Assembly: GCA_965230755.1 (NCBI GenBank)
Contig: CBDDLT010000010.1
Span: forward strand, 1 to 64,000
Source of the DNA: DATFJT01 sp965230755
GTDB lineage: Bacteria > Bacteroidota > Bacteroidia > Chitinophagales > Saprospiraceae
Length of the DNA: 64,000 nt
Direction of reading: 5' to 3'
Position 1 is the stretch's first letter. Every line of letters starts with the position of its first letter. Positions 17,887 through 26,392 of this stretch are shown piece by piece. The position numbers and the translations under genes are program-made. A model generated the notes under the pieces. It saw only the letters and a program-made list of their open reading frames with translations, had not been told where the DNA came from and made no database searches.

Positions 17887-18570
17887 TTATATTTCCAGGT
17901 AATTTTCCTCTAAGCCATCCCAAAACATGATCTCCAATTCAATGGCCCTTTCTGCTCCCTTCTTCAATAACTTTCTGTATTTCGCCTTCTCCAAATAGGG
18001 TTCAACGCTTTTCATCATATCTGCATAATGCCCGTCATCCAAAGAAATATGAACGGACCAAAACTCTAGATCATCTTTATCGAATAAATCATAGCTTTCA
18101 AGCGCATTGAGGATAATCTTATACTCGTCAGAAGTAAAATATTCGGTACCTAGGCCCATCGCTCCCATGCTCATGATGTAATGGGCATTCTTGCACATAT
18201 ACATTAAATTCTCCACACAAATTGTGGTCGAAATCAATGGTTCCATCTTGTCGATGTTCTTCTCGGTTACTCCTAAAATAGAGGAAAATTTGAAGTACAA
18301 ATTACGATGTGATTTCTTTTCATCGCCTTCGCCATGTTCCTCCCAGAGGTTTTCAATTAGGGCGAAACGATCGATATCGGAACTTACATTCGACGCAATT
18401 GCAGCTAGAAATCTGGGAAAATACATGCAGTAAATTCCATATTCCCTTGCAAAAATCTTGAGATCCGCTTCTGACAACTCCTTATTTTGCATTCTTTTCA
18501 GATAACTATGGTTCAGAATCTCATCGATCTTCCCCTGAAGCTCCGCCTCCAGTTCCTTTAAAAAAGTCAT
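17887..18570 (-). CDS. CADD-like haem-oxygenase-fold diiron oxidase
   Basis: 227 aa, all-helical, of the PqqC/TenA/CADD superfamily. The metal-ligand set of haem-oxygenase-like diiron enzymes is visible: E81, H88, E143, H174, D178 and H181 (the last three in HISLDDGH). These fall at almost the same numbers as in chlamydial CADD (231 aa). CADD makes p-aminobenzoate from its own tyrosine. The residue at position 27, which I recall as the sacrificial tyrosine, is methionine here, so the reaction may differ. The start overlaps the permease stop by four bases, so the enzyme is probably functionally tied to the transporter. It could process the imported compound or make a nitrogenous or thiamine-related product. 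Confidence 0.8.
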   Translation of the reverse strand: MTFLKELEAELQGKIDEILNHSYLKRMQNKELSEADLKIFAREYGIYCMYFPRFLAAIASNVSSDIDRFALIENLWEEHGEGDEKKSHRNLYFKFSSILGVTEKNIDKMEPLISTTICVENLMYMCKNAHYIMSMGAMGLGTEYFTSDEYKIILNALESYDLFDKDDLEFWSVHISLDDGHYADMMKSVEPYLEKAKYRKLLKKGAERAIELEIMFWDGLEENYLEI

Positions 18571-19589
18571 TTCTTAATCAATTTATTAATCTGATAGGCA
18601 ATTATGATAATGAATAACACATGTATCGACCAAACACTACCTCCAAAGAATTCTGTCATCAACGTTCTACTGCCTAAAAATCCGATAAAGCTATTCGCCA
18701 AAAGCATAAGATAGCAGGCTATAACGATCCAGAATAAAACCTTCCCGGCAAAATTAATGATCAATATGCCCATATTCTCAGGTTCTTCTTTATCCGATAG
18801 CTCGTGCTTGAACGGGAACATCTTTTTGTCCATTCCCGCCAATAACTTGTCCTGAATAACTCCAATTACAATGATCAACAGTAATATGGCGAATACCTTG
18901 TCTACCCTGCCCTGTCTCAGGCCCGATCTCCAAATAAGCGCTCCTACTCCACCCTGATTCCCTAGACTTTCAGCCACTATAATATAGGTCCAACTTATAG
19001 CGGTAAGTACCCTTATGTCATCCGACAAGCGGGAAATAACACTGGGAATATATACGGATCGAATGGTTTGCCATTTATTAGCGCCCAAAGTATAAACCAT
19101 CTTAATGTATACATCCTTTACCTCATATATCCTCTGCACTACCATAGGCAGCAAATAGATCAAAATACCAAAAGCCAGGAAATGAACCTTCATCCAGGTT
19201 TTTAAACCGAACCAAACGATGAATAATCCAGTTACAGCAGTGAGAGGTACATATCGAAAAGCATCGATGGGTCTCTGAAATAGTCCCTGGAATAGGGGCA
19301 ATAAGCCAATTACAAAACCAACAGGTAAAGCAATAATGACGGCTTCCAAGTAACCGGCTAGATTCAAGCTCAATGATTTTGCCGTATTGCTCAACAAATC
19401 GTTTTCAGTCAGCAATTCCGGATATACCCGCAGAACTGCACCAGGACTTGGAAGAAGCGATGCTCGAACCATGGGTTCCTGACCTGCCGTCAGGATGTAC
19501 CAAACAAGCAGAAGCAAAAGAAAGCCTGCAATCTGTAAAATTAACTGAACCCTTTTTGGGAGCTTAGCTCTAAGCTCGAATAACTGCAT
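18567..19589 (-). CDS. ABC transporter permease, NitT/TauT type, with C-terminal extension
   Basis: Inner-membrane permease of the SsuC/TauC/NrtB family. The core has six membrane segments and the cytoplasmic EAA-like loop (KMVYTLGANKWQTIRSVYIPS). At 340 aa it is longer than the usual 250-270 aa: after the core, residues about 270-340 add two more hydrophobic segments (ILIINFAGKVLFWIVIACYL and WSIHVLFIIIIAY). It overlaps the binding-protein gene by one base (TAATG) and the diiron gene by four. Confidence 0.92.
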   Translation of the reverse strand: MQLFELRAKLPKRVQLILQIAGFLLLLLVWYILTAGQEPMVRASLLPSPGAVLRVYPELLTENDLLSNTAKSLSLNLAGYLEAVIIALPVGFVIGLLPLFQGLFQRPIDAFRYVPLTAVTGLFIVWFGLKTWMKVHFLAFGILIYLLPMVVQRIYEVKDVYIKMVYTLGANKWQTIRSVYIPSVISRLSDDIRVLTAISWTYIIVAESLGNQGGVGALIWRSGLRQGRVDKVFAILLLIIVIGVIQDKLLAGMDKKMFPFKHELSDKEEPENMGILIINFAGKVLFWIVIACYLMLLANSFIGFLGSRTLMTEFFGGSVWSIHVLFIIIIAYQINKLIKK

Positions 19590-21190
19590 TACTTGATCAA
19601 TTGGAAGTCAGTTCTTCTATTTTTAGCTCTGCAATCCTCAGTGGCATTGGATTCACAACCCTTTACTGGATTATCCGGTCCATTACCGACGATGACCAAG
19701 CGATTCTTATCGATATTGTATTGGTTCATCAAATAATTGGCTACTGATTGTGCTCTCTTCTTAGAAAGATTAACGTTCATATCGCGGGATCCTACCGAAT
19801 CCGTATTTCCTTCAATTCTTATCCTCGAATTTCTATAAGCCTTGGCGATATCTGCAAACTGCAGGTCAATTAATGTCTTTGCATTAGCGTCCAGTGCATG
19901 TTGCGCGGTGGCAAAACTAATTCTAACCGGTTTCGTTGCAAATGCCGGTATATCCTTATCGCTCTCCTTAGCCGGACCGAAATCAGGAGTGGCTTCGCCG
20001 TTATGCGTAGCTCCAACCAGCCTAGCTTTACCCAGGGCATTGCCATAAGACATCACTCTCCAATTTGGTCTGTCTCCAGGTGCAAATCCCAATTTCTCAA
20101 GTTCTCCACCCATTCTGGTGTAAAGTGATTCTCCAGTTACACCTTTATAGCTGATATTTTTTCCGAAGAAATTCAAGTTGTCTCCATGATTGGTTAAATA
20201 GACATTATTGATAGCAGCTTCCGCATCTTGAACAGAAATGCCCGTAGTTTCAGCAAAAATCTTCTCAGCTTTATCTCTATTTGAGCCTACCGCATTGATC
20301 TCCGCAGCAGCCTTCATCCAACCTTCATAGAAAGCATCTATTCTCTCAGGATATTTGTCCAGATAAGCTTTTTTTACCATGAATACATCCGCGATAATAT
20401 GCGAAGCTTCCCTAGTAGATTGTAATACCTTAGATCCAGCAACTTCTCGTAAGATGATTTCGTCGTCAGGGCTCCAAACCACAGCAGCATCTACCTTTCC
20501 ACTTTTGAAAGCGGTAGCGGCATCAATGGCACTGGGAACTTCCAAGACTTCCACATCATTCAATGATAGATTAGCCGCATCCAACATCCATATCAGAAAT
20601 GTCTGAGACGGGGTTGCTGGAGCAACAGCTACACTCTTTCCTCTTAGATCATTCACTGAGTTAATCCCTCTCTTCACCACTACAGCGTCTCCTCCCCTTG
20701 ACCAATCTACTTGCATTACAATTTTGGGATCGAATTGATCAAGACCTGAAGATCCGACAGCAGATTTACCTGAAAATTCTCCGGCCATAGCGGATACTTC
20801 ATTACCCAACAAGTGTACTTCATCTGCTCTCCAAGCATTTCGAGAAGCATCAAAATCGTCTATTAGTTCAAAGTCAACCTTAAGACCGTAATCCTTAAAA
20901 AACCGTGAATTTTCGTTGTGTTTTGCGCCTTCATTAAAGTACAATCCCGGAGCATATCCTCCCCAGGTGAATATTTGAACTTTGAGTACATCATCATCGC
21001 TTTTGCCTCTTCCAAATAATCCTCCACTATTACCGTCATTATTCTTCCTACTTTCCTCTACAGCCTCTTCACCTTTTGTTTTCAATTCCTTACCTAACTC
21101 CGTATTATTGAGAAAATATCTTGCAGCGAATAGTATTGCTCCCAAGATGAGTAGAGTGATCAAGAATTTAGAAAATCCTGTCAATTTCAT
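19589..21190 (-). CDS. Membrane-anchored ABC substrate-binding protein fused to OmpA domain
   Basis: 533 aa. Residues about 5-27 form one membrane anchor, followed by a charged linker with a GGLFGRGK patch. Residues about 70-400 are an NMT1/THI5/SsuA-type periplasmic binding domain (VNDLRGKSVAVAPATPSQTF, AATAFKSGKVDAAVVWSPDD, and YLDKYPERIDAF). The last 120 residues are an OmpA-like peptidoglycan-binding domain (IRIEGNTDSVGS, NLSKKRAQSVANYL, KNRRTDFQL). The binding protein would thus be tethered both to the inner membrane and to peptidoglycan. Similar fusions are annotated in other Bacteroidota as phosphate-binding/OmpA proteins. The ligand is unknown. Confidence 0.9.
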   Translation of the reverse strand: MKLTGFSKFLITLLILGAILFAARYFLNNTELGKELKTKGEEAVEESRKNNDGNSGGLFGRGKSDDDVLKVQIFTWGGYAPGLYFNEGAKHNENSRFFKDYGLKVDFELIDDFDASRNAWRADEVHLLGNEVSAMAGEFSGKSAVGSSGLDQFDPKIVMQVDWSRGGDAVVVKRGINSVNDLRGKSVAVAPATPSQTFLIWMLDAANLSLNDVEVLEVPSAIDAATAFKSGKVDAAVVWSPDDEIILREVAGSKVLQSTREASHIIADVFMVKKAYLDKYPERIDAFYEGWMKAAAEINAVGSNRDKAEKIFAETTGISVQDAEAAINNVYLTNHGDNLNFFGKNISYKGVTGESLYTRMGGELEKLGFAPGDRPNWRVMSYGNALGKARLVGATHNGEATPDFGPAKESDKDIPAFATKPVRISFATAQHALDANAKTLIDLQFADIAKAYRNSRIRIEGNTDSVGSRDMNVNLSKKRAQSVANYLMNQYNIDKNRLVIVGNGPDNPVKGCESNATEDCRAKNRRTDFQLIK

Positions 21191-21825
21191 AATTTACCTT
21201 TTAAATTTTTTATTCTATTTAAGTCGTGTTGAATCTCCGAAAGGATTTGGTTATACGCAATATCAAAACTACTTCTATTCTGCTGTATTACATTATCGGC
21301 ATTGGAGATTGAAGATTTTAGTTCGCTGAGCGATTGTTCATGGGATTCTATTTCTTTAGCCAGCATTTTAATCTGTGCCTCTTTGTCTTGTATTAACTTC
21401 TTGGTGTGTTTTAATTCCTGGGTTTTGACGTCGATCATCTTAGCCTTTTGTCGAACCAATGCATCCTCGAAGATCTTCTTTTCATGCTCCAACACATCCA
21501 AGTAAATATTGCCTGATTTGAGCAGTATTTCAGGACTGGAATTTACAGAAGATAGCATGGAAAGGGCAGACAAAAATCTCTGATCTTCATTGTCCGTTAC
21601 TTTCTTTAAAGACTGGAGACTATGTCTAAATTCCAAATAATCATATCCCTCCTGGTCATTTTCCTCTATGGTTTTAAGGAGAATGCTCTGAAACTTACCC
21701 AAATCTTTGGTAGAAACGTCAGAGGTTTTGGTAGTGATCTTATTTTTCTTTTGTTCTATCTGAACGCTTTCTTTCGAAACTTCTTTATCTTCAACAAAAA
21801 ATAAAGATTTAATTTTTTTAAGCAT
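21187..21825 (-). CDS. Coiled-coil protein, first gene of the ABC/diiron operon
   Basis: About 212 aa using the ATG at 21825. A TTG at 21873 would add 16 residues. It is cytoplasmic, with no signal peptide. The middle is helical, and residues about 105-200 are predicted coiled coil with many K/E heptads (DALVRQKAKMIDVKTQELKH, IKMLAKEIESHEQSLSELKS). I recognise no family. It overlaps the binding-protein gene by four bases, so it is probably a structural or assembly partner of the transporter. Confidence 0.72.
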   Translation of the reverse strand: MLKKIKSLFFVEDKEVSKESVQIEQKKNKITTKTSDVSTKDLGKFQSILLKTIEENDQEGYDYLEFRHSLQSLKKVTDNEDQRFLSALSMLSSVNSSPEILLKSGNIYLDVLEHEKKIFEDALVRQKAKMIDVKTQELKHTKKLIQDKEAQIKMLAKEIESHEQSLSELKSSISNADNVIQQNRSSFDIAYNQILSEIQHDLNRIKNLKGKL

Positions 21826-21918
21826 AGGATCGCTAAATTTCTCTACCAAATTAGTGGTTTTTGTAGAAAACAATAATTAATTCAGACCAATTTCTTAATT
21901 GATAACAATTTTACTGTA

Positions 21919-23166
21919 ATGATATATTCAAATTCCGAAATAAACCATCTAAAAAGCCTCATAATTCATGAGCCGGATGAAGGAATCGCCAGGATTAGCC
22001 CGAAAAGGGCAGAAGAGTTATTATTCGATGATATAGTTCACTTTCCTGAAATGGTCAATGAGCACAGAATTTTCTCCGGCTTATTAGAAGCATTCCTTGG
22101 AAAGTCGAATGTTTTACGTGCCAAGAAACTGCTTGAAGATGCACTGGGAGCCAATGAAGAGAGTAAAAAAGAACTTATACAAATGATTCTGGGTTATGAG
22201 GAATTGCCTCATAATTACGGTGATATTTTAATGGGGCTGAATGATGTTGAGCTAGCTGATGCATTGATTACAGGAAGGATTGCCTCTCAAGAAATCACTT
22301 TTTGTGATCCCATTCCAAACTTTATATTCACCAGAGATATAGCAGTAACGGTTAATGATCACGTGGTCATCACCAAAGCCGCCAAAGAAGCCCGTTACCG
22401 AGAGAATTTACTTACAAGATTCATCTTTTGGGAGAACCCGATATTCTCAGAGCTAAAGAAACAGGATAAAATCATCAATTTGAATTTACCCGACTTGTTT
22501 CCCCCATCGAAAGATGGTAATTATGTAAATATTGAGGGGGGGGATATGATGATTATTGACGAAAATTACCTTCTTGTCGGTGCAAGTGAGCGAAGTAATG
22601 ATCATGCCTTTCACTCTTTAAAAGAGGTATTGTTTGAAAAATCGGTAGTGGATAACATGGTTCAAGTACACATTCCTAATGATCGTGCTTTTATGCATAT
22701 TGACACTTTATTCACTCAAGTTGACGAACATCTTATTGTTGGTTACAAACCTATTATTCATGAGGGAAGAAGCTCTTTCGTTAGTGTTTACAACAAAAGT
22801 GGAGAACGAAGAATTTATCCGACACTTGAAGAATTCATTTTAGCGGAAATTGACTCTAAAATGAAGTTTGTTTACGCAGGGGGAGGGAAATCTCCGGCAC
22901 AAGAAAGAGAACAATGGACGGATGCTTGTAATCTATTGACAATAAAACCTGGAGTTGCTATTGCTTATGACCGAAATGAAGAAACCGCCAAAGAATTCGA
23001 AAAATTCGGATTTAGTGTCGTCGATGCCAAAGAATTTCTTGAGCAAAATAAAGGGGCCGATTTGAGTAAAATTGAAAAGACCATTTTCACTTTAAAATCT
23101 GCGGAATTATCCCGGGCAAGAGGTGGTTCTCACTGTATGTCATGTCCATTGCTAAGATCCAGATAA
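21919..23166 (+). CDS. arcA: Arginine deiminase
   Basis: Hydrolyses arginine to citrulline and ammonia. 415 aa, normal length. Amidinotransferase-fold motifs are present: FTRD near 135, EGGDMMI near 212, a catalytic histidine in FMHIDTLF near 262, and the catalytic cysteine C406 in GGSHCMSCP. It starts 93 bases from the divergent coiled-coil gene. Partners for an ADI energy pathway (ornithine transcarbamylase, carbamate kinase) are absent from the window. It may serve arginine catabolism or nitrogen supply. The following thioesterase gene begins four bases later. Confidence 0.94.
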   Translation: MIYSNSEINHLKSLIIHEPDEGIARISPKRAEELLFDDIVHFPEMVNEHRIFSGLLEAFLGKSNVLRAKKLLEDALGANEESKKELIQMILGYEELPHNYGDILMGLNDVELADALITGRIASQEITFCDPIPNFIFTRDIAVTVNDHVVITKAAKEARYRENLLTRFIFWENPIFSELKKQDKIINLNLPDLFPPSKDGNYVNIEGGDMMIIDENYLLVGASERSNDHAFHSLKEVLFEKSVVDNMVQVHIPNDRAFMHIDTLFTQVDEHLIVGYKPIIHEGRSSFVSVYNKSGERRIYPTLEEFILAEIDSKMKFVYAGGGKSPAQEREQWTDACNLLTIKPGVAIAYDRNEETAKEFEKFGFSVVDAKEFLEQNKGADLSKIEKTIFTLKSAELSRARGGSHCMSCPLLRSR

Positions 23167-23169
23167 GTC

Positions 23170-23580
23170 ATGTTGGAGAGTATTTGTTTCGAGAGAATTA
23201 GGTACGGTATGACCGATAAAATGGGTGTGATGTACTACGGCAATTACAGCATGCTTTATGAGATAGGTCGTGTTGAGTTGATGAGAGATATCGGAATCCT
23301 ATACAGTGAGATGGAAAACAATCAAAAGATCGGGCTGCCAGTCACGGATTTGACGGTGAAATTCATCAAACCTGCCAGATATGACGAAAAGATTAAAGTG
23401 GTCACTCGTCTATCTGAAATGCCGAGTTGGAATATTTCCTTCGTCCATGAATTGTACAATGAAGAAAATGTCCTGATTAATAAAGCGGAGGTTAATCTTG
23501 TGTTCTATGACATGATTAATAAGAAAGTTGCTCGATGCCCGGATAATTTAAAGGAAGCATTAAAAGATTACTTTGGATAA
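23170..23580 (+). CDS. Acyl-CoA thioesterase, YbgC/FadM-like hotdog fold
   Basis: 136-aa 4-hydroxybenzoyl-CoA-thioesterase-like protein, cytoplasmic. The family pattern is visible: RIRYGMTDKMGVMYYGNY with an aspartate (D in TDKMG) as the likely catalytic base, then YEIGRVELMRDIG, and TDLTVKFIKPARYD. It cleaves acyl-CoA or acyl-ACP thioesters of undefined chain length. It begins four bases after arcA, and the next gene overlaps its last eight bases. Confidence 0.9.
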   Translation: MLESICFERIRYGMTDKMGVMYYGNYSMLYEIGRVELMRDIGILYSEMENNQKIGLPVTDLTVKFIKPARYDEKIKVVTRLSEMPSWNISFVHELYNEENVLINKAEVNLVFYDMINKKVARCPDNLKEALKDYFG

Positions 23581-24523
23581 ATTAGATCAAATATTTTCTC
23601 GGATATGGGAAATAATATTTGTTCCCATATGGAAATGGGCCAAGCGAACCTCTTTTATTGGACTTGATGGAATTCCTATCGCAGATATACTGGCGAGAAT
23701 TTATCAGGAAATTATTAAGGATGATATAACAGTCCGAGCCAACAGTATGGCTTTTAGTTTCCTTTTGGCCTTTTTCCCCATTTTGATTTTGATTTTTAGC
23801 ATTATCCCATTCCTACCCAATCAGAACTTGGAATTTTACTTCGACTACATCAACAATATCATCAGTCAATTTTTGCCACAAGAGTCTGCAGCATTTCTCT
23901 TGGAGACTTTAGAAGACATATTGTTTAGGCCTCGGACCGGGCTCCTTTCATTCAGTATCTTTTTAGCGCTCTATTTTGCTTCAAATGGGATAATGTATAT
24001 GATGATTGGGTTCGAAAAACAATATGAAGACGCCTTTAAGCAAAGAACTTACTTCTATCGAAGATTTGTCTCTGTGTTTATTACTCTTGTGTTGGGTATC
24101 ATGTTTTTTGCCAGTAGTGTTCTCATATTCTTTAGCAATTCTGCCATATCAAGATTAGCTGAATTCATGCATTTTGAAAACTATTCGAACTTCATCATCG
24201 GAAGTAAATGGTTGATCATTGTATTCCTAATTTATTCAGTAATTTCTACCATCTATCGATTTGGCACCAATTTTAAAACGAAATACGGTTACTTTTCTCC
24301 CGGAGCGACGACTGCAACTTTCCTTTCCATTTTGTCCAGCCTCATATTTTCTTATTATGTCAATAACTTTTCCAACTACAATCAGATCTATGGTTCAATT
24401 GGTGCTTTGATCATCACCATGTTGTGGTTGCAGATCAATTCATTTATCATTCTGTTTGGATTCGAACTTAACGCAAGCATAATCCTCAACAAGTTCTCCA
24501 AGGAAAAAAGCCAAAATAGTTGA
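23573..24523 (+). CDS. YihY/virulence-factor-BrkB family membrane protein
   Basis: 316-aa integral membrane protein with about six hydrophobic segments. An amphipathic start is followed by DDITVRANSMAFSFLLAFFPIL, which matches the YihY/BrkB (UPF0761) signature, and the C-terminal SIGALIITMLWLQINSFIILFGFE is also typical. Despite old annotations it is not RNase BN. Its function is unsettled, possibly lipid or small-molecule transport. The start is a TTG overlapping the thioesterase stop; no better start is seen. Confidence 0.92.
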   Translation: MDKLDQIFSRIWEIIFVPIWKWAKRTSFIGLDGIPIADILARIYQEIIKDDITVRANSMAFSFLLAFFPILILIFSIIPFLPNQNLEFYFDYINNIISQFLPQESAAFLLETLEDILFRPRTGLLSFSIFLALYFASNGIMYMMIGFEKQYEDAFKQRTYFYRRFVSVFITLVLGIMFFASSVLIFFSNSAISRLAEFMHFENYSNFIIGSKWLIIVFLIYSVISTIYRFGTNFKTKYGYFSPGATTATFLSILSSLIFSYYVNNFSNYNQIYGSIGALIITMLWLQINSFIILFGFELNASIILNKFSKEKSQNS

Positions 24524-24572
24524 TGTTTACCAACCTAATTGGTTAAATTGTAGTCTAATCAAGTAATTGATC

Positions 24573-25130
24573 ATGTTTTGGGCAAGTAAATTATCGGATA
24601 AAGAACTTGTTAAAGGTTGTTTGGGAAACAACCGGAGGATGCAAGAATTGCTTTATAAGAAGTACTTTGATTCCATTTTTGCCATGTGTTTAAGCTATAC
24701 GGCAGACAAGGATGTAGCCTTAGAAATTGTCAATATTGGCATGCTTAAGGTGTTCATGAAGATCGATAAATATTCCTTTCAAGGGAGTTTGGAAGGATGG
24801 ATTAAGAAGATTGTATTTCGTTGTTTATCAGAATACTATAAGAAAGAGAACAAATACAGAAATCACATCATTTTGGAAGACCGTGACAAGATTATTGGTC
24901 AGAAGGCTTTGAATGATCTGTATTTCCAGGATTTGCTTGAATTAATTGATAAACTACCGCAATCATCTTCAAAAGTATTTAGGCTTTTTGTTCTTGAAGG
25001 TTATAGTCACAAAGAGATTGCTAAGAAACTTTCAATTACGGAGGGTACCTCCAAATGGCATTTAAATAATGCCCGAACGAAATTAAAAGAACTGGTTGCA
25101 CTTAGTCAATTGAATAGTAATGTTGGATAG
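24573..25130 (+). CDS. ECF-type RNA polymerase sigma factor
   Basis: About 185 aa using the ATG at 24573. Region 2 reads LYKKYFDSIFAMCLSYTADK ... KYSFQGSLEGWIKKIVFRCL. Region 4 reads LPQSSSKVFRLFVLEGYSHKEIAKKLSITEGTSKWHLNNARTKL, a standard sigma-70 region 4 helix-turn-helix. It should direct RNA polymerase to a small regulon in response to an envelope signal. It overlaps the following membrane/beta-barrel gene by 11 bases, so the two are coupled as a sigma/anti-sigma-like pair. Confidence 0.92.
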   Translation: MFWASKLSDKELVKGCLGNNRRMQELLYKKYFDSIFAMCLSYTADKDVALEIVNIGMLKVFMKIDKYSFQGSLEGWIKKIVFRCLSEYYKKENKYRNHIILEDRDKIIGQKALNDLYFQDLLELIDKLPQSSSKVFRLFVLEGYSHKEIAKKLSITEGTSKWHLNNARTKLKELVALSQLNSNVG

Positions 25131-26310
25131 TTTTTTTACTCGCATGAGTTATAAAAATAGGGGTTGGAAGAATATGCAAATGGCCTTGGATGAGAAAATG
25201 CCAGTGGTTAAATCTTCTTCTAATTGGAAAAGCATCGGTGTTTATGCCCTTTGCTTGGCCTTGGCTGTTGCAGTATTTTCGATTGTCAGACTTAGTTCTT
25301 CATTGTATGAAGTTAAACAACAGAATAACAGCCTAAATTCATCGGTTCATCAAGCCAAGATGGAAAATACCATCCTTCATTCGCTTTTTAATACTTCTCT
25401 TAATGCATATCAAAAGAGTAAAGTTACTTATCCAAAGTACCAACAAACATATACTGGCGTATTATCTGAATTCGGATCGACCACAAGCAATTTTGGAATA
25501 GGAAATACTGATTTTGCAGTTTTTAAAGACCAAAGTTTTGTAACTACCAATCAAAGTGTCCAACCGCTAGAATCTTTACCAACAAAAGAATTTGAACGCA
25601 CACGATTTGCTATGCTAATGGATCCAACCATTAATGTCCGACCTGAATCGGAAGTCAATGTTGAGCCCATCGAATTTGTGGAACAAGAAGAAACAAAAAA
25701 TGCCATTTACACTTTGACCAGTGTGGATAAGAGCTTTAGGTTTAATGGTATTGGAGCTGGAATCATGACTTCATTACCGATAAAAGACAAAGTAAATTTG
25801 TCCATTGGTCTTGGATACTTATGGGCTAAAAATTATGATGCTATTCAAGCATCGAGACAAGCTGATTTCATTCAACAAGATGGCCAAGGAAATACTGAAA
25901 TTATTTCTCGTGAATTTGACACCAAGATTCTAGTAGATCATTTACACTATTTACAATTACCAATTAGTGTAGCCTACCAGTTTCATCCTAAATTCAATAT
26001 TGGATTGGGTCTTGAGAATAGATTCTTGGTAAATAATTACCATACGGATGGTGTTGACCCGGAATACAATGGTCGTTACAATGCCTATATCGTAAATTCT
26101 AAGAATGCTGAACCTTATGAGTATAATATCAGAAAGATTGCAATGGGTTTCAATGGTTCTTTGGAATATCAGATTCTGAAAAACCTGAGTATCAATGGAC
26201 ATTTCTACAGTGGTTTGCTCAATATTTCTGGGGATAAAGTTTTCAATAACACCAATAATATAAAGAATTCCAGCTATCAATTGGGTGTCAAATACTACTG
26301 GGGCAATTAG
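25120..26310 (+). CDS. Membrane-anchored outer-membrane beta-barrel-like protein, sigma-factor partner
   Basis: 396 aa. Residues 1-46 are cytoplasmic and polar (could bind sigma). Residues about 47-66 form one membrane segment (GVYALCLALAVAVFSIV). Then come a short coiled coil (EVKQQNNSLNSSVHQAKMEN), a disordered linker, and from about 205 an OmpA/OMP-type barrel with alternating strands (KVNLSIGLGYLWAK, HYLQLPISVAYQFH, NIGLGLENRFLV) that ends in YQLGVKYYWG. An anti-sigma region joined to a porin-like barrel is common downstream of ECF sigma genes in this phylum. The start at 25120 overlaps the sigma gene; ATG 25144 is possible. Confidence 0.82.
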   Translation: MLDSFFTRMSYKNRGWKNMQMALDEKMPVVKSSSNWKSIGVYALCLALAVAVFSIVRLSSSLYEVKQQNNSLNSSVHQAKMENTILHSLFNTSLNAYQKSKVTYPKYQQTYTGVLSEFGSTTSNFGIGNTDFAVFKDQSFVTTNQSVQPLESLPTKEFERTRFAMLMDPTINVRPESEVNVEPIEFVEQEETKNAIYTLTSVDKSFRFNGIGAGIMTSLPIKDKVNLSIGLGYLWAKNYDAIQASRQADFIQQDGQGNTEIISREFDTKILVDHLHYLQLPISVAYQFHPKFNIGLGLENRFLVNNYHTDGVDPEYNGRYNAYIVNSKNAEPYEYNIRKIAMGFNGSLEYQILKNLSINGHFYSGLLNISGDKVFNNTNNIKNSSYQLGVKYYWGN

Positions 26311-26392
26311 AAATTTAACTTCTTTTATCTCTGGCTAAGTGCTTCCTTCTAATCAATTTTTGGTACATTAGTGCCGCTAACGAATTGAATAT

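Noticed and set aside
17887..18570. Annotation as TenA/thiaminase II because of the THI5-like transporter
   Set aside because: TenA enzymes lack the diiron ligand set. Here E81, H88, E143, H174, D178 and H181 are all present.
23573..24523. Annotation of the YihY protein as ribonuclease BN
   Set aside because: The older label came from a mis-assignment in E. coli; this is an integral membrane protein without nuclease motifs.
24529..24543. A short inverted repeat ACCAA ... TTGGT before the ECF sigma gene
   Set aside because: The 5-bp arms are too short to separate from chance; no T-tract or operator pattern supports it.
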